From the NCBI GenBank assembly GCA_905221605.1, contig CAJNDS010001046.1, positions 341,001-405,000 of the forward strand: a stretch of DNA of 64,000 bases, written 5' to 3'. Position 1 is the first letter of the stretch. Every line of letters starts with the position of its first letter. A program made the position numbers and the translations under genes. Source of the DNA: Symbiodinium natans. Its lineage: Eukaryota; Sar; Dinophyceae; Suessiales; Symbiodiniaceae. Shown piece by piece: positions 21,490 through 30,339 of this stretch. A model generated the notes under the pieces. That model was not told where the DNA came from and did not search any database. It saw only the letters and a list, made by a program, of their open reading frames with translations.

Positions 21490-24400
21490 CTGCCCCATTG
21501 TAGCCCCTGAGAATAGGCAGGTGGTTACCCCGGATCCTTCCTCCCCTAAGGCTGGTGCCAAGCAAGGGTCCCCCAAAGCCAAGGTAACCCCACAAGCTAA
21601 GGGTATCTCTGAGGATAATTCAGCAACGGGGCAAAGGACTGAGGGCTCGTCTGGTTCTGTAGGAACGGGGAGTGGGCAATCGTCAGCACAGGAAGCTTTG
21701 TTTGCGGAAGCGGCGAAGCTGCTGAAGGGAGTTTCGCTCAAGCCCTTGCAGGTTCCAAGTGAAGGGGTGCTCAGCGGGTTTGGTATTGATCGGGGTTGGC
21801 TGATGAGTGCTGTTGCCAATGCTTCGGATCCTCTCTATGCTCTAGTTGACAGTGGAGCTACGAATGCATTGCGACCTGCAGATCCGGGGGAGCCGGCAGA
21901 GTCCCAAGTGATCAAGGTTGACCTAGCTAGTGGTGGTACGCAGCTACACATTAACAAGCATGGGACTCTGCTGAGCGAAGCAGCCTGTCAAGTCATCATT
22001 CCTGCGGGATACTTGGTTCATCTGGGTTTCTCCATCGTATGGGGAAAGAAGGGTTGCACCATCCGGCGTAAGGGGAAGATTCCACTGGAGGTTACGGTGG
22101 TGAAGGGTTGTCCTCTCATTGACAGGGGGGTTGGGCTCCAGTTGCTTCGGGAATATGAGCAGTTGAGGGAACCGAGTTTGGGCGTCTCTGTGAAAAGCGT
22201 GGGTCTCAACGGAGGGCTTACAGTGCCGCGTCCTAGGCTTCGTTCCTGGTTGGCTTTTCAGGTAGCTACAGGGTCTCTTACTCGGGAGAATCAACTAGTG
22301 TGGTTGCGAAGCACGTTCCCTGACGTACCGGTAGGAGTCCTTAACCAAGTTGCAGGGGATGACGCCTTGCCATGCACCTTGGATCCAGAAGGAACTCCCT
22401 GGAATCACCGTCGCCGTCGAAGTATCTTGAAGGCCAAACCAGGTGAGGTGCTCATACATCTGTTTGCCGGACAACAAAAGTGGCGGGTCCCTGGGATCAT
22501 AGTCGAAGTTGAGAAGGCTCGCGGCTCCGATTTGCTAAGTAGGAACGTGTGGCAGCAGTTGTTGGTGTGGGCATGCAGTGGGGTTGTCGGGGGGGTGCTA
22601 GGAGGTCCGCCGTGTCGTACAATCTCGCGTTGCAGGACAGCTCAGGATTGCGGTCCGCCTCCTGTGAGGGATCGCGGCTCGGGACGGTGGGGTTTACCAG
22701 GCCTTCCGGGAAATCTAGCTGAGCTGGTTACTGAGGATAACGTCCTTTGGCTGAGATGCTTGTTCCTGTACGCTGTGGCCCAAGCGGCAGCGGATGGTCC
22801 CCCAAATCCCAGTGAAGAGTCGGTAGATGCAGGGTCGATTGAGGGTTGTTCGGAACTTCCGGAGGGGATCATGAATGCGGTAGATTTGGCCAAGTGGGCC
22901 CTGAAGAGAGCTGCAGCGAATTTGCGTGAAAGGGAAATTTGTAGACACGGCACTCAGATCAGTGGGCGTCGCGTCCTGTTTGGATGGGAGCATCCACGTG
23001 ATCCTGAGGAATATCTCGAAAGGGAGCAAGCGCCGGAGGGCGGTTGGGCATCTTTCTGGGCGTTTCCTGAATGGAGCTACTTTCAGGACATGTTTAAAGT
23101 TTATGTTGCTCACTTTGACCAGGGAAAGTTTGGCCACTGTAGACCTAAGCCGAGTACGTTTGCGACAACTTCGTGGTGGCTCTATGAGCATTTGGATCAG
23201 CACTTTCTGACCCCGTTGCAAAGAGCGGAGTTCGGGAAGGGGCCGATTTCTCCTCAGTCTCGGCTTAAGGAGGTACCGTACTGGGCGCTTTGGGCTCCAG
23301 GGCTTAGCCATATGGTGCGATGCGCTTGGGGTCTATGGTTCAGGGAACAGGAGAAGCAATCTGAAGTAGAAGAGCGTCGCGTCTTTCTAGCTCGGCTCAC
23401 AGAGGCGGAGCGGATTCAACGGCATGAGCGGAACGATCATGTGCCTTTTAGACGCGGGTGTGAGGTCTGCTTGGGAGCTCAAGCACGCCAGCGCTCGCAT
23501 TGGCGGGCTTCCTGCACCAACGTCCACTCCTTGTCATGTGATATAGCAGGGCCGTTTAAGAATGGACGCAGCTATGATCCGACTGCATCGGGGAGGGATC
23601 GGGGAGGAGGGTATCGCTACTTTCTGGCTTTTGCCTTTACTGTTCCAATCTTTCCGGTAGGTGCAGGGGTTGGGCTGATCGAAGACCCTGCACGGATGGC
23701 TTCGGTGTACTTAGACCCAGAGGGGAGTGATGGCGTTGGGGATGAGGACCTTCCTGGGTTGCTGCCGGTTTTCAGTCTCGGGTCTGAGTCGGGGTTAAAG
23801 GGGGCACCAGTAGTTGACAAGGTTACGCATCGCATACGTGCAAAGGGTCCTGAGCCTGCAGATGTACCGGATTCTCCAGAGGGTGACGTTCCTCCTGTTG
23901 TACCAACTCGCACTTTGTTTATGGGGGTTCCACTGCGTACCAAGAAGGCCAAAGAAGTACTTCCTGCGGTGCAAGCTGTAGTCAACAAGTTAGAAGCCTT
24001 TGGGTTTCCTGTGCACAGATACCATGCAGATCGGGCGCAGGAACTTAAATCCAAGGCTCTAGTCAGCTGGTGTCGTGATCGTGGCATTCACCCTACCTGG
24101 ACGCCTGGGGAGTCTCCTGCAGGCAACAAGGCCGAACTGGCGGTGCAGCAATTAAAGGGGCTTACCCGCAAGTTGTTGCATGTGGCAGGGTTGGATTCGG
24201 ATTTTTGGCCGTTAGCGCTGCTTCATGCTAGTCGCCGCCATTGGGTCGCTCTTTGTCAGGACTTAGGAATTGTTCAGCCGGTCTTGCTACCGTTTGGGTT
24301 GGAGCTACTGGCTCGTCAAAGGGCTCGATCGGGGTATGAGTCGCATTGGCGTTCGCGCACTGTAAAGGGGGTGTACTTGGGACATGCTCCGGATACACCG

Positions 24401-27400
24401 GGTGGGCATTTGGTCTTGGTCACTGAGGAAGCCGGTGATCGTAAAGTGTTGCTAACCAACTCCGTGTATCCTTTGAGTCCTCGGCAGGTGGATCCTGCCA
24501 AGCCTCGTTTTCGTTTGCGCGACAAAACGACTCCGCATTTGGTAAAAACTTTGGTCTTCGCAGATAGCCTCTCTCTGGCTCCGCCGGTGTCTGCCAGGGA
24601 TGTGGCCAGGTTGGCACCTGGGGGGGAGTGGGATCAAAATGATTGGGAGTTCGATGGATCCGAGTGCGATTTGGACTCAGTGTCAGATTCGGGGGAGAGG
24701 CATTTGAAGGATCAAGGCGAGAATCCGGGTCGGGAATTTCGAGATTTCTGGTCGGAAACGATGGGAATGTTGAAAGTCTGGGACTCCGAAGAGGAACAGC
24801 GACCGTTGCTTGGGAAGGGTGTTAAGGAAAGCTCAGAGGTTACTGTGATGCCTGGGGAGTTTCTTAGCACCTGCCAAGCAGAAGGGCGCTATGATTTCGC
24901 GAGCTGCCTGAAGGTACTGCGTGAGTGTGTAAATGGGTTTCCACGTCCTAGGAGACCGGGCCTAGAAGGGGATAGGGCATATGCAATCCTGGGTTTGTAC
25001 TCGCATGGAGGAATGATTGGGGTAACAAGTTTTGCTCGGAAGAATCCAGAACTCACTCAGTACCTGAATGGCTTTGTGGAGCGTCATTTTCCGGGCGGGA
25101 ATTGGACGACATTGTATCTGGCCCGCAACACGATTGCTTCTATCCACAAAGACTCTCGAAACTTTAAGAGGTTGCCTGCGTGGATTGTTGCCCTGGGGAG
25201 TTTTCAGGGTGGAGGTCTTTGGGTTGGCAGTGCCGATGAAAAGGGTTCCATTCTGAAAAGGCTGCCAGATGGTAGTGTGAAGTCAGGGCATGTGTTGGAC
25301 ATCCATGAAAGACCTCAGTTGTTCGACAGCCACATGTGGCATGAGAGTGAGCCTTGGGTAGGGACGGATCGTTGGGTACTTGTTGCCTATGTTCCGGGAA
25401 GATTTGAGGCTCTCGGTTCCGAGCAGCGTCAAGCTTTGGTTGAGCTGGGTTTCTCGGTAAAGGGCCTGTATGGCTTGGGTACCGGGGAGGTATTGGTTTC
25501 CCAGTGTAAGGCGAGCGTCTCATCTGAAGCTTGCGACGAGGGGCAAGATGCTGTCAGTGGGCCGGCCTGCTCAGAGTTTGCGAGTTCGTGGGAGGTTGAG
25601 CTTCCGTGTGAAATTCTGGACCCGGGGCAGTTTGAGCAAGCAGTGTCATTGCATCATCGGTATGTAGAGTACTGCTCACGAATTGCCGGGGAACTTGATA
25701 GGGCAGTTGAATGGGGCTGCGGGGGTCAGGTTTCCAAGTTGTTGAGGGTTGCGCGCTTGGAGTGTGGATGGTTTGAAGGGGTACTCAAAAGATGGAGCCC
25801 AGTCGAAGAAATGCACACAAGCCTCAAAGGGTTAACCACGGACATTCCACTAGGGGAACAGGAACTAGAGGCAGCAGAAGTGTTCTTGCAGACTAGGACT
25901 GTGGGTCTGGATGAGGCGCGTAAAGAGTTGGACAAGTGGAAGGGCCCGGGCCAAGACGAAGTAACGGCATTAGAGGAGACCACTGGGGCTGTAGAGCGTG
26001 TCACGGTTGACCAGGTTGAAGAGTGGATTCGGGCTGGTTACAAGGTTATGCAGGTGCCTGGAAAGGCGGTGCTGACTAGAAAAGCTGGAGTAGGTAGGCG
26101 CCGGCTGCGGGCAGTGTGCTGCGGAAACTTTTTGCCAGCGGAGTCCTTAGGTCTTGCCAAGTCGGACTTGTACGCCGGAGGCGTAGAAGCGCTCACCGTG
26201 CGAGTCGTGCTAGTCTATGTGGCATCACGTCCTGATTGGTGTGGATGCATACTGGATGTGAAATGCGCGTTTCTATATGCTCCAGCGAGATCGATTCAGG
26301 AAGATGCTGAAAAGCAAACCATAATAGTGGTGCGTCCACCGTATCTGCTTGTCCAGCTTGGGCTGTTGGGCCCTCAGCACAGATGGAAAATCATTCGGGC
26401 TCTGTACGGTTTGCAAACCAGTCCAAAGGACTGGGCTTTGTATCGAGATCAGGAGCTAAAGGGCCTGGAGGTTTGTTTTGAGGATGAGGTGTTGACCCTA
26501 TTCCAAGGAATTTCGGACGACAGTTTGTGGTTTGCAAAGAACGCAAAAGGGGAGGTCAGAGCTTTGGTGGTGGTATATGTGGACGACATTGGTCTGTTTG
26601 GGCCTAGGTTGGTGCTTCGAGCGCTGGTGGATAAATTGCGGGAAAAGTGGAACACCTCGGAGCCAGTCTGGTCAAATGACGAGACCCTCCTGAATTTCTG
26701 CGGCGTTGAGTTGCAGCAGCTCAAGACGGGCTGGAGGCTCACACAACGGGCGTACCTTCAGGAGTTGCTTCAAAGGTATGAGGTTGAAACCACAGCAAGT
26801 GTGCCCATCGCCCGGTGGGATGACCCTCCGGATGAGGATTGTGGTATCTCTGATGTACGTAGGGCACAAGGCATCGTAGGTGCTTTGTTATGGGCTATGA
26901 CTAGATCTAGACCAGACCTTATGTTCGCTATCTCGAAGATGAGTCAGTATGCTACCAAAGCACCAAAGAAGGTTTTTGAAACTGGTCTTCAAGTTTTGGC
27001 TTATGTGCGTCAAACCCTGGATCTGGGATTGGAGTTTCCGATTGACGTTGGGCCTACATTTGGGAGTCACGGCCAGTTATCACTGCCTCGGAACAAGGGC
27101 GTGCTGGAGGTGTATTCGGACAGTTCGCATGCTCCTCAGGGAGGCCGCTCAATTCAATCTACCGTCCTAATGTGGCGTGGCGGATGCATCCTCTGGGAAG
27201 CTTCCCGGCAAGCGTTTACGACCTTGTCATCTGCTGAGTCGGAGCTAGTATCGATGATCCACTCGGTTCAAGCAGGAGAATCGGTGCAGCCCATCATCGA
27301 GGAATTGACGGAGGAAGACACCTTGCTGTCTCTTCAGGGAGACAATGCAGCATCAGTGCGTGCGTTTGAGCCAGCCGGAGGTGGATGGCGGAATCGCCAT

Positions 27401-29944
27401 CTACGGATGCGTGCAGCGGCAGCGAGGGAGCGGGTTGCAGCAGGGGCTCTTGTGGTTCAACATATTGCTGGGGAATATCAAGTTGCGGATTTAGGTACCA
27501 AGCCGCTAGGAGGTAGTAGGATCACGGCATTGCTTTCCTTGGCAAATGTGAGGGAGGGATCCATGTCAAGAGGTATGCGGGATGGTTTCAACACTTCAGC
27601 TCGAGCACTGAGAAGGGTGCGGGCATGCGCCTCCCAGCCAGAATGGCTTAGTTGTCCCACGGCAGCCTTGGTATTGACCATGCTAGCAATTGTGCAGCCG
27701 ACCAGAGCTCAACCCATGTATCAAGAAGAGAAATGGGGTTGGGTATGGATTGTCGCTTTTGGGTTGGTGATGTTGGCTGCGGTGATTTGGTATGGGGGCT
27801 TGGGGCTAGCGGTTCCTGGTTCCTTGGAAGCTCGGGGGCAAGTTTGCGAGGAATCGGAGTCGGGGTCCGAGGCGCCAGAGCCGAATGGAAGCTTGAGGGA
27901 GTTGTGTGCATATGAGCCACAGGGACTTGATGATCCCTTGGAAATGCCAGGGACATGTGTCGAGATTGGGGGGAGTTGTGGGAGCAACGAACTTCCGACA
28001 GGAGGCTTGAGGCCCGTAGGAACTGTTTTTCAGGGGCAGGCTTGCGGTTCCCAGGATGGGGGGAGTTGGCTAGATGGTAGGGCTTTATCCGCAGTGTCAG
28101 TCCTGGATGGGCCGTCTGAGCTCGCATTTGCTGCAGCACAAGCCGCCTTTGAAGTTTCTCAGTCTGGGAGCTTAGGGCTTGGCCACGGTGATCCATTTGC
28201 AGTTGTAGCTTCGGAAGCTGAGATTGCATTTGCTGCGGCGCAGGCAGTGTTTGAAGCTTCTCAGCCTGGGGTTCTTGGGCTGGGTTATGATCCTTCCTAC
28301 GTAGAGGTAGATTCTGAGGGGCAGTCTGAAGGGAGTGAGCGACTTGATGCTGTTCCACATCGACCCTCGGAAGATTATCAGCCACCAATCGGGTTCACCA
28401 GGCAGTTCTTTAGGGAGGAAGAATCGTCCGATTCGGCTAGTTCTTCTAGCACGTCGGAGGGGTCTGAAGGTCATGTATCTTGGGAGGCGCGGGCTGTTGC
28501 CGAGCAGACACCCGGGGTTGGTGATCCGGCTTCGTCTTCAGATTTTAGCCGATTCGTGACGACCACGGATGGTAGATTAGTGGCATGGAGGGTGCGGGAT
28601 GAGCGCATCCATTTCCTGAGAAGGCTTCTAACCCTAAGCGGGGAAGTCATTGTGGGGCTCTTAGGAGTTGGGTCTGGAGAGGTTCGTTGGTTGAGGGAAG
28701 TTGCGGCCACTTATCGGTATGGGATTGCGGGAGCGTGTGAGCGATTCAGGAGTTTGGAAAGTGTAGCTCCAGGGTTCGTTCCGAGAGAGGGCGATAGCGA
28801 CCCATTGGAGGGAAGGGCTGATGCTTCAGAACCAGGGACCTCTGAAACGACCGAGTCCTCAAGATTATCTTCTACCAGTAGCGGTTCAGAATATTTTTCC
28901 CCAGAGGGTTCCGAGCTAGAAGCGGCTTCGGCGGAGACAGGGGTTTGGTTGATTGCATCACTTGGCGTGTGGTATCGAGCTGGAGCTGAAGGGTTCTGGA
29001 TGCGGTATGTAGATGACGTTGCGTGGGTTCCTTTGCCAGGGTGGTCTTTGTCGCAAGTTCAAGTTGTGGTAGAGGGACTGTGCCGCGATGACTGGTCTGA
29101 GTTTCAAGCGATGATATCGGCGCCAAGAGATGACAGCTCGGAGGATTGGGGAAGCGATCTAGGGTCAGAGGAGTCGTGCTTGGCAGTGAATCTTTGGGCC
29201 CGTGGATGTTCGAGCGTGGGTTTTCTTGCGGGAGTGATAAGCACTATGATGTGGGTAGGATGGATTCAGGGTTGGACTTTGGTGTTGTTCTGTGTGTATC
29301 TAAGCTCGTTTTGGGTCAGGATGGCAGCTTTGTGGGGAGATGGTAGCATTGAGGACGGTTTTCGAAGGCTGGTGATTCTAGCTGGGGAATCTTACCTATG
29401 GTTTCCTTTGGTGGGGGAATCTGGTATCGTTGGTTTGTCTTTGCCACGAGAGAATTCCTGGAACTTCGTGGTGCTAATAGTCCTATTCGTGGTGTTTGGT
29501 TTCTCGAGTCCAGCAAATGCACAAATCGTGATGGAGAAGGCTCTGGTGGGGTACGAGGAGATACAGCCGAAGGTTACAGCTGCGACATGCGAAATCCAAG
29601 AGACTACTGAAGCCCTTGACACCTCAGAGGTTAGTCTACGGTGGTTTGGGTTGATATGGTCAATTTTTAGCGTTGGAGTTTGGGAAGCATTTAAGTGGAC
29701 TGTGAAGAGGACTATTTGCCGTAGAAAAAACAGTACAGCCGAGAGTCAAACTGAAGACCAGTACGTCATTGAACTTCCATTGCCAAGCGGAGTGCCACAT
29801 AGGGCTCAGATTTTGTTATGTCTCTGGCGTGCTGGGTTCCACATTGATGTACAGCAGTATCCCGAGGAAGTCCAAGACGAGTACCATAGCTATGTTGGGG
29901 CGTATCTGGTTAGGGTTGACAGGGGTGAAGACTCGTCGGATTGA
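21431..29944 (+). CDS. pol: Pol polyprotein: PR, methyltransferase-like, IN, 2OG-Fe(II)-like, RT, RNase H, membrane module
   Basis: This single open frame of about 2,830 residues lies +1 to Gag. The same frame is technically open from GTG 21143, but residues before about 21430 shadow Gag. Residue numbers in this and the domain entries count from 21143. In order: CCHC knuckle (C104, C107, H112, C117); aspartic protease DSGA (D236); methyltransferase-like domain (about 435-680); HHCC zinc domain (H761, H766, C773, C776); integrase catalytic D800, D963, E998; 2OG-Fe(II)-like domain (about 1235-1425); reverse transcriptase with YVDD at 1812-1815; RNase H acidic residues D1993, E2032, D2067, D2116; then about 800 residues with hydrophobic segments. 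There is no stop before TGA 29942-29944. Every standard catalytic motif is present, which fits a recently active element. Proteolytic maturation sites cannot be placed from sequence alone. Confidence 0.9.
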   Translation, partial: TECKSKRCLACGQEGHFRPDCPIVAPENRQVVTPDPSSPKAGAKQGSPKAKVTPQAKGISEDNSATGQRTEGSSGSVGTGSGQSSAQEALFAEAAKLLKGVSLKPLQVPSEGVLSGFGIDRGWLMSAVANASDPLYALVDSGATNALRPADPGEPAESQVIKVDLASGGTQLHINKHGTLLSEAACQVIIPAGYLVHLGFSIVWGKKGCTIRRKGKIPLEVTVVKGCPLIDRGVGLQLLREYEQLREPSLGVSVKSVGLNGGLTVPRPRLRSWLAFQVATGSLTRENQLVWLRSTFPDVPVGVLNQVAGDDALPCTLDPEGTPWNHRRRRSILKAKPGEVLIHLFAGQQKWRVPGIIVEVEKARGSDLLSRNVWQQLLVWACSGVVGGVLGGPPCRTISRCRTAQDCGPPPVRDRGSGRWGLPGLPGNLAELVTEDNVLWLRCLFLYAVAQAAADGPPNPSEESVDAGSIEGCSELPEGIMNAVDLAKWALKRAAANLREREICRHGTQISGRRVLFGWEHPRDPEEYLEREQAPEGGWASFWAFPEWSYFQDMFKVYVAHFDQGKFGHCRPKPSTFATTSWWLYEHLDQHFLTPLQRAEFGKGPISPQSRLKEVPYWALWAPGLSHMVRCAWGLWFREQEKQSEVEERRVFLARLTEAERIQRHERNDHVPFRRGCEVCLGAQARQRSHWRASCTNVHSLSCDIAGPFKNGRSYDPTASGRDRGGGYRYFLAFAFTVPIFPVGAGVGLIEDPARMASVYLDPEGSDGVGDEDLPGLLPVFSLGSESGLKGAPVVDKVTHRIRAKGPEPADVPDSPEGDVPPVVPTRTLFMGVPLRTKKAKEVLPAVQAVVNKLEAFGFPVHRYHADRAQELKSKALVSWCRDRGIHPTWTPGESPAGNKAELAVQQLKGLTRKLLHVAGLDSDFWPLALLHASRRHWVALCQDLGIVQPVLLPFGLELLARQRARSGYESHWRSRTVKGVYLGHAPDTPGGHLVLVTEEAGDRKVLLTNSVYPLSPRQVDPAKPRFRLRDKTTPHLVKTLVFADSLSLAPPVSARDVARLAPGGEWDQNDWEFDGSECDLDSVSDSGERHLKDQGENPGREFRDFWSETMGMLKVWDSEEEQRPLLGKGVKESSEVTVMPGEFLSTCQAEGRYDFASCLKVLRECVNGFPRPRRPGLEGDRAYAILGLYSHGGMIGVTSFARKNPELTQYLNGFVERHFPGGNWTTLYLARNTIASIHKDSRNFKRLPAWIVALGSFQGGGLWVGSADEKGSILKRLPDGSVKSGHVLDIHERPQLFDSHMWHESEPWVGTDRWVLVAYVPGRFEALGSEQRQALVELGFSVKGLYGLGTGEVLVSQCKASVSSEACDEGQDAVSGPACSEFASSWEVELPCEILDPGQFEQAVSLHHRYVEYCSRIAGELDRAVEWGCGGQVSKLLRVARLECGWFEGVLKRWSPVEEMHTSLKGLTTDIPLGEQELEAAEVFLQTRTVGLDEARKELDKWKGPGQDEVTALEETTGAVERVTVDQVEEWIRAGYKVMQVPGKAVLTRKAGVGRRRLRAVCCGNFLPAESLGLAKSDLYAGGVEALTVRVVLVYVASRPDWCGCILDVKCAFLYAPARSIQEDAEKQTIIVVRPPYLLVQLGLLGPQHRWKIIRALYGLQTSPKDWALYRDQELKGLEVCFEDEVLTLFQGISDDSLWFAKNAKGEVRALVVVYVDDIGLFGPRLVLRALVDKLREKWNTSEPVWSNDETLLNFCGVELQQLKTGWRLTQRAYLQELLQRYEVETTASVPIARWDDPPDEDCGISDVRRAQGIVGALLWAMTRSRPDLMFAISKMSQYATKAPKKVFETGLQVLAYVRQTLDLGLEFPIDVGPTFGSHGQLSLPRNKGVLEVYSDSSHAPQGGRSIQSTVLMWRGGCILWEASRQAFTTLSSAESELVSMIHSVQAGESVQPIIEELTEEDTLLSLQGDNAASVRAFEPAGGGWRNRHLRMRAAAARERVAAGALVVQHIAGEYQVADLGTKPLGGSRITALLSLANVREGSMSRGMRDGFNTSARALRRVRACASQPEWLSCPTAALVLTMLAIVQPTRAQPMYQEEKWGWVWIVAFGLVMLAAVIWYGGLGLAVPGSLEARGQVCEESESGSEAPEPNGSLRELCAYEPQGLDDPLEMPGTCVEIGGSCGSNELPTGGLRPVGTVFQGQACGSQDGGSWLDGRALSAVSVLDGPSELAFAAAQAAFEVSQSGSLGLGHGDPFAVVASEAEIAFAAAQAVFEASQPGVLGLGYDPSYVEVDSEGQSEGSERLDAVPHRPSEDYQPPIGFTRQFFREEESSDSASSSSTSEGSEGHVSWEARAVAEQTPGVGDPASSSDFSRFVTTTDGRLVAWRVRDERIHFLRRLLTLSGEVIVGLLGVGSGEVRWLREVAATYRYGIAGACERFRSLESVAPGFVPREGDSDPLEGRADASEPGTSETTESSRLSSTSSGSEYFSPEGSELEAASAETGVWLIASLGVWYRAGAEGFWMRYVDDVAWVPLPGWSLSQVQVVVEGLCRDDWSEFQAMISAPRDDSSEDWGSDLGSEESCLAVNLWARGCSSVGFLAGVISTMMWVGWIQGWTLVLFCVYLSSFWVRMAALWGDGSIEDGFRRLVILAGESYLWFPLVGESGIVGLSLPRENSWNFVVLIVLFVVFGFSSPANAQIVMEKALVGYEEIQPKVTAATCEIQETTEALDTSEVSLRWFGLIWSIFSVGVWEAFKWTVKRTICRRKNSTAESQTEDQYVIELPLPSGVPHRAQILLCLWRAGFHIDVQQYPEEVQDEYHSYVGAYLVRVDRGEDSSD
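22440..23170 (+). other. Cytosine-5 methyltransferase-like domain in Pol
   Basis: Between protease and integrase lies a segment with the ordered motifs of C5-DNA methyltransferases. LFAG at residue 440 resembles the FxGxG cofactor loop. An acidic EVEKARG stretch follows. GGPPCRTIS places a cysteine at residue 491 where catalytic motif IV (PCQ) has its nucleophile. WEHP at 615-618 sits where ENV (motif VI) is expected. FDQGKFG...KPST (658-672) may correspond to the Q-x-R-x-R region. PCR replaces PCQ and EHP replaces ENV, so activity is uncertain. Methyltransferases carried by dinoflagellate retrotransposons have been described (work of de Mendoza and colleagues, as I recall it). The fold assignment is inferred from motif order. 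Confidence 0.55.
23420..24520 (+). other. Copia integrase (zinc-binding and DDE core)
   Basis: An H-x4-H...C-x2-C zinc motif (RHERNDH, then CEVC) is followed by the first Asp in SCDIAGPF (residue 800), the second in YHADRAQE (963) and Glu in GNKAE (998). The D-to-E spacing is 34 residues, against about 35 usual for the family. About 90 residues rich in Pro, Gly and Asp are inserted between the first and second Asp (around 23660-23920), which is unusual. The tail VKGVYLGHAPDTPGG matches the conserved copia integrase C-terminal block. It catalyses integration of the cDNA copy. Confidence 0.85.
24846..25425 (+). other. 2-oxoglutarate/Fe(II) dioxygenase-like domain in Pol
   Basis: This domain lies between integrase and reverse transcriptase, where standard copia elements have only a linker. 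It holds an iron-binding H-x-D (SIHKD; H1335, D1337), a GSFQGGGLWV strand-turn typical of the double-stranded beta-helix, a distal His in MWHESEPW (H1400), and an Arg ten residues later (DRWVLVAYV; R1410) that would hold 2-oxoglutarate. Upstream, LGLYSHGGMIGVT forms the N-terminal part. The layout recalls TET/JBP-like or other nucleic-acid 2OG oxygenases. All four metal and cosubstrate ligands are present, so activity is plausible. Substrate and exact subfamily are not determined. Confidence 0.72.
26000..26930 (+). other. Reverse transcriptase domain
   Basis: Characteristic copia blocks occur in order: GYKVMQVPGKAVLTRKAG near 26036, CILDVKCAFLYAP (first catalytic Asp), RALYGLQTSPKDW, and VVYVDDIGLFG with the catalytic YVDD at 26576-26587. 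It copies the genomic RNA into DNA. No stops or frame breaks are seen. Confidence 0.92.
27095..27535 (+). other. RNase H domain
   Basis: Four acidic positions are intact: VYSDSSHA (D1993), SSAESEL (E2032), LQGDNAAS (D2067) and VADLGTKPLG (D2116). The last block is the standard copia RNase H C-terminal signature. The domain removes RNA from the RNA-DNA hybrid and makes the polypurine primer. Confidence 0.9.
27560..29944 (+). other. C-terminal membrane-associated module, unknown function
   Basis: About 790 residues follow RNase H in the same frame. Hydrophobic stretches occur near 27650-27710, 27737-27815, 29215-29335, 29455-29520 and 29640-29695. Two of them end in small-residue sites before AQ (QPTRA/Q near 27711 and SSPANA/Q near 29521) that look like signal-peptidase cleavage sites. 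Between them lies an acidic, Ser/Gly-rich region with a duplicated 26-residue block. The last segment is followed by a basic stretch (KWTVKRTICRRKN), as in a membrane anchor with a cytoplasmic tail. An envelope-like or membrane-targeting role is possible but not shown; I recognise no family. Confidence 0.6.
28118..28297 (+). repeat. Internal duplication in the Pol C-terminal module
   Basis: Two 78-bp units (28118-28195 and 28220-28297) encode near-identical 26-residue blocks. They begin ELAFAAAQAAFE and EIAFAAAQAVFE, and both contain a SLGLG or VLGLG turn. The 102-bp period keeps the frame. Confidence 0.8.
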
Positions 29945-30328
29945 GCGTAAGCACTGAATGGGTGCCATGAACCAAGAGGACTCTTTCGAGTGGGATATTG
30001 TCCGATTTTGTCGCAGGGCTCTGGAAGGAACGGAGCATGTGTAGAAGAAGTGTGAGGTTTATGTTAAGAAGCCTTCCGTTGAAAGAGCGGGCTTTTAGAG
30101 TTCCGAAGTTTTGTGCTTTGGTCCCTGAGGCTTCTAGGCGACAAACCTCCACGAAACGTACAGGGGGCGCTGTGGGTTCTATCTCTCGATCGTCCGGACG
30201 TTCTTTAAGAGATGTCCGCTTCGAAGAAACGGGAAGAACCAAGCTTTTCCCAACCCTTTTGATGCGAGGGGTGCCGATTCATCTGGCGCTATGTTTTCCA
30301 GCCCTTGTCGTCCAGCTTTGTAGGCTGG
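29945..30328 (+). other. 3' untranslated region of the retroelement
   Basis: About 385 bases separate the Pol stop from the polypurine tract. An Arg-rich frame runs through it without an ATG start and enters the LTR. I see no support for a gene. Confidence 0.6.
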
Positions 30329-30339
30329 GCGAGGGGGAG
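30329..30339 (+). promoter_or_regulatory. Polypurine tract for plus-strand priming
   Basis: The run gcgagggggag ends exactly one base before the TG of the 3' LTR. This is the required position for an RNase-H-resistant plus-strand primer. Composition and position both fit. Confidence 0.75.

Noticed and set aside
22715-23311. Minus-strand 198-codon frame inside Pol
   Set aside because: Shadow of the pol reading frame; all other minus-strand frames in 18.9-29.9 kb were dropped for the same reason.
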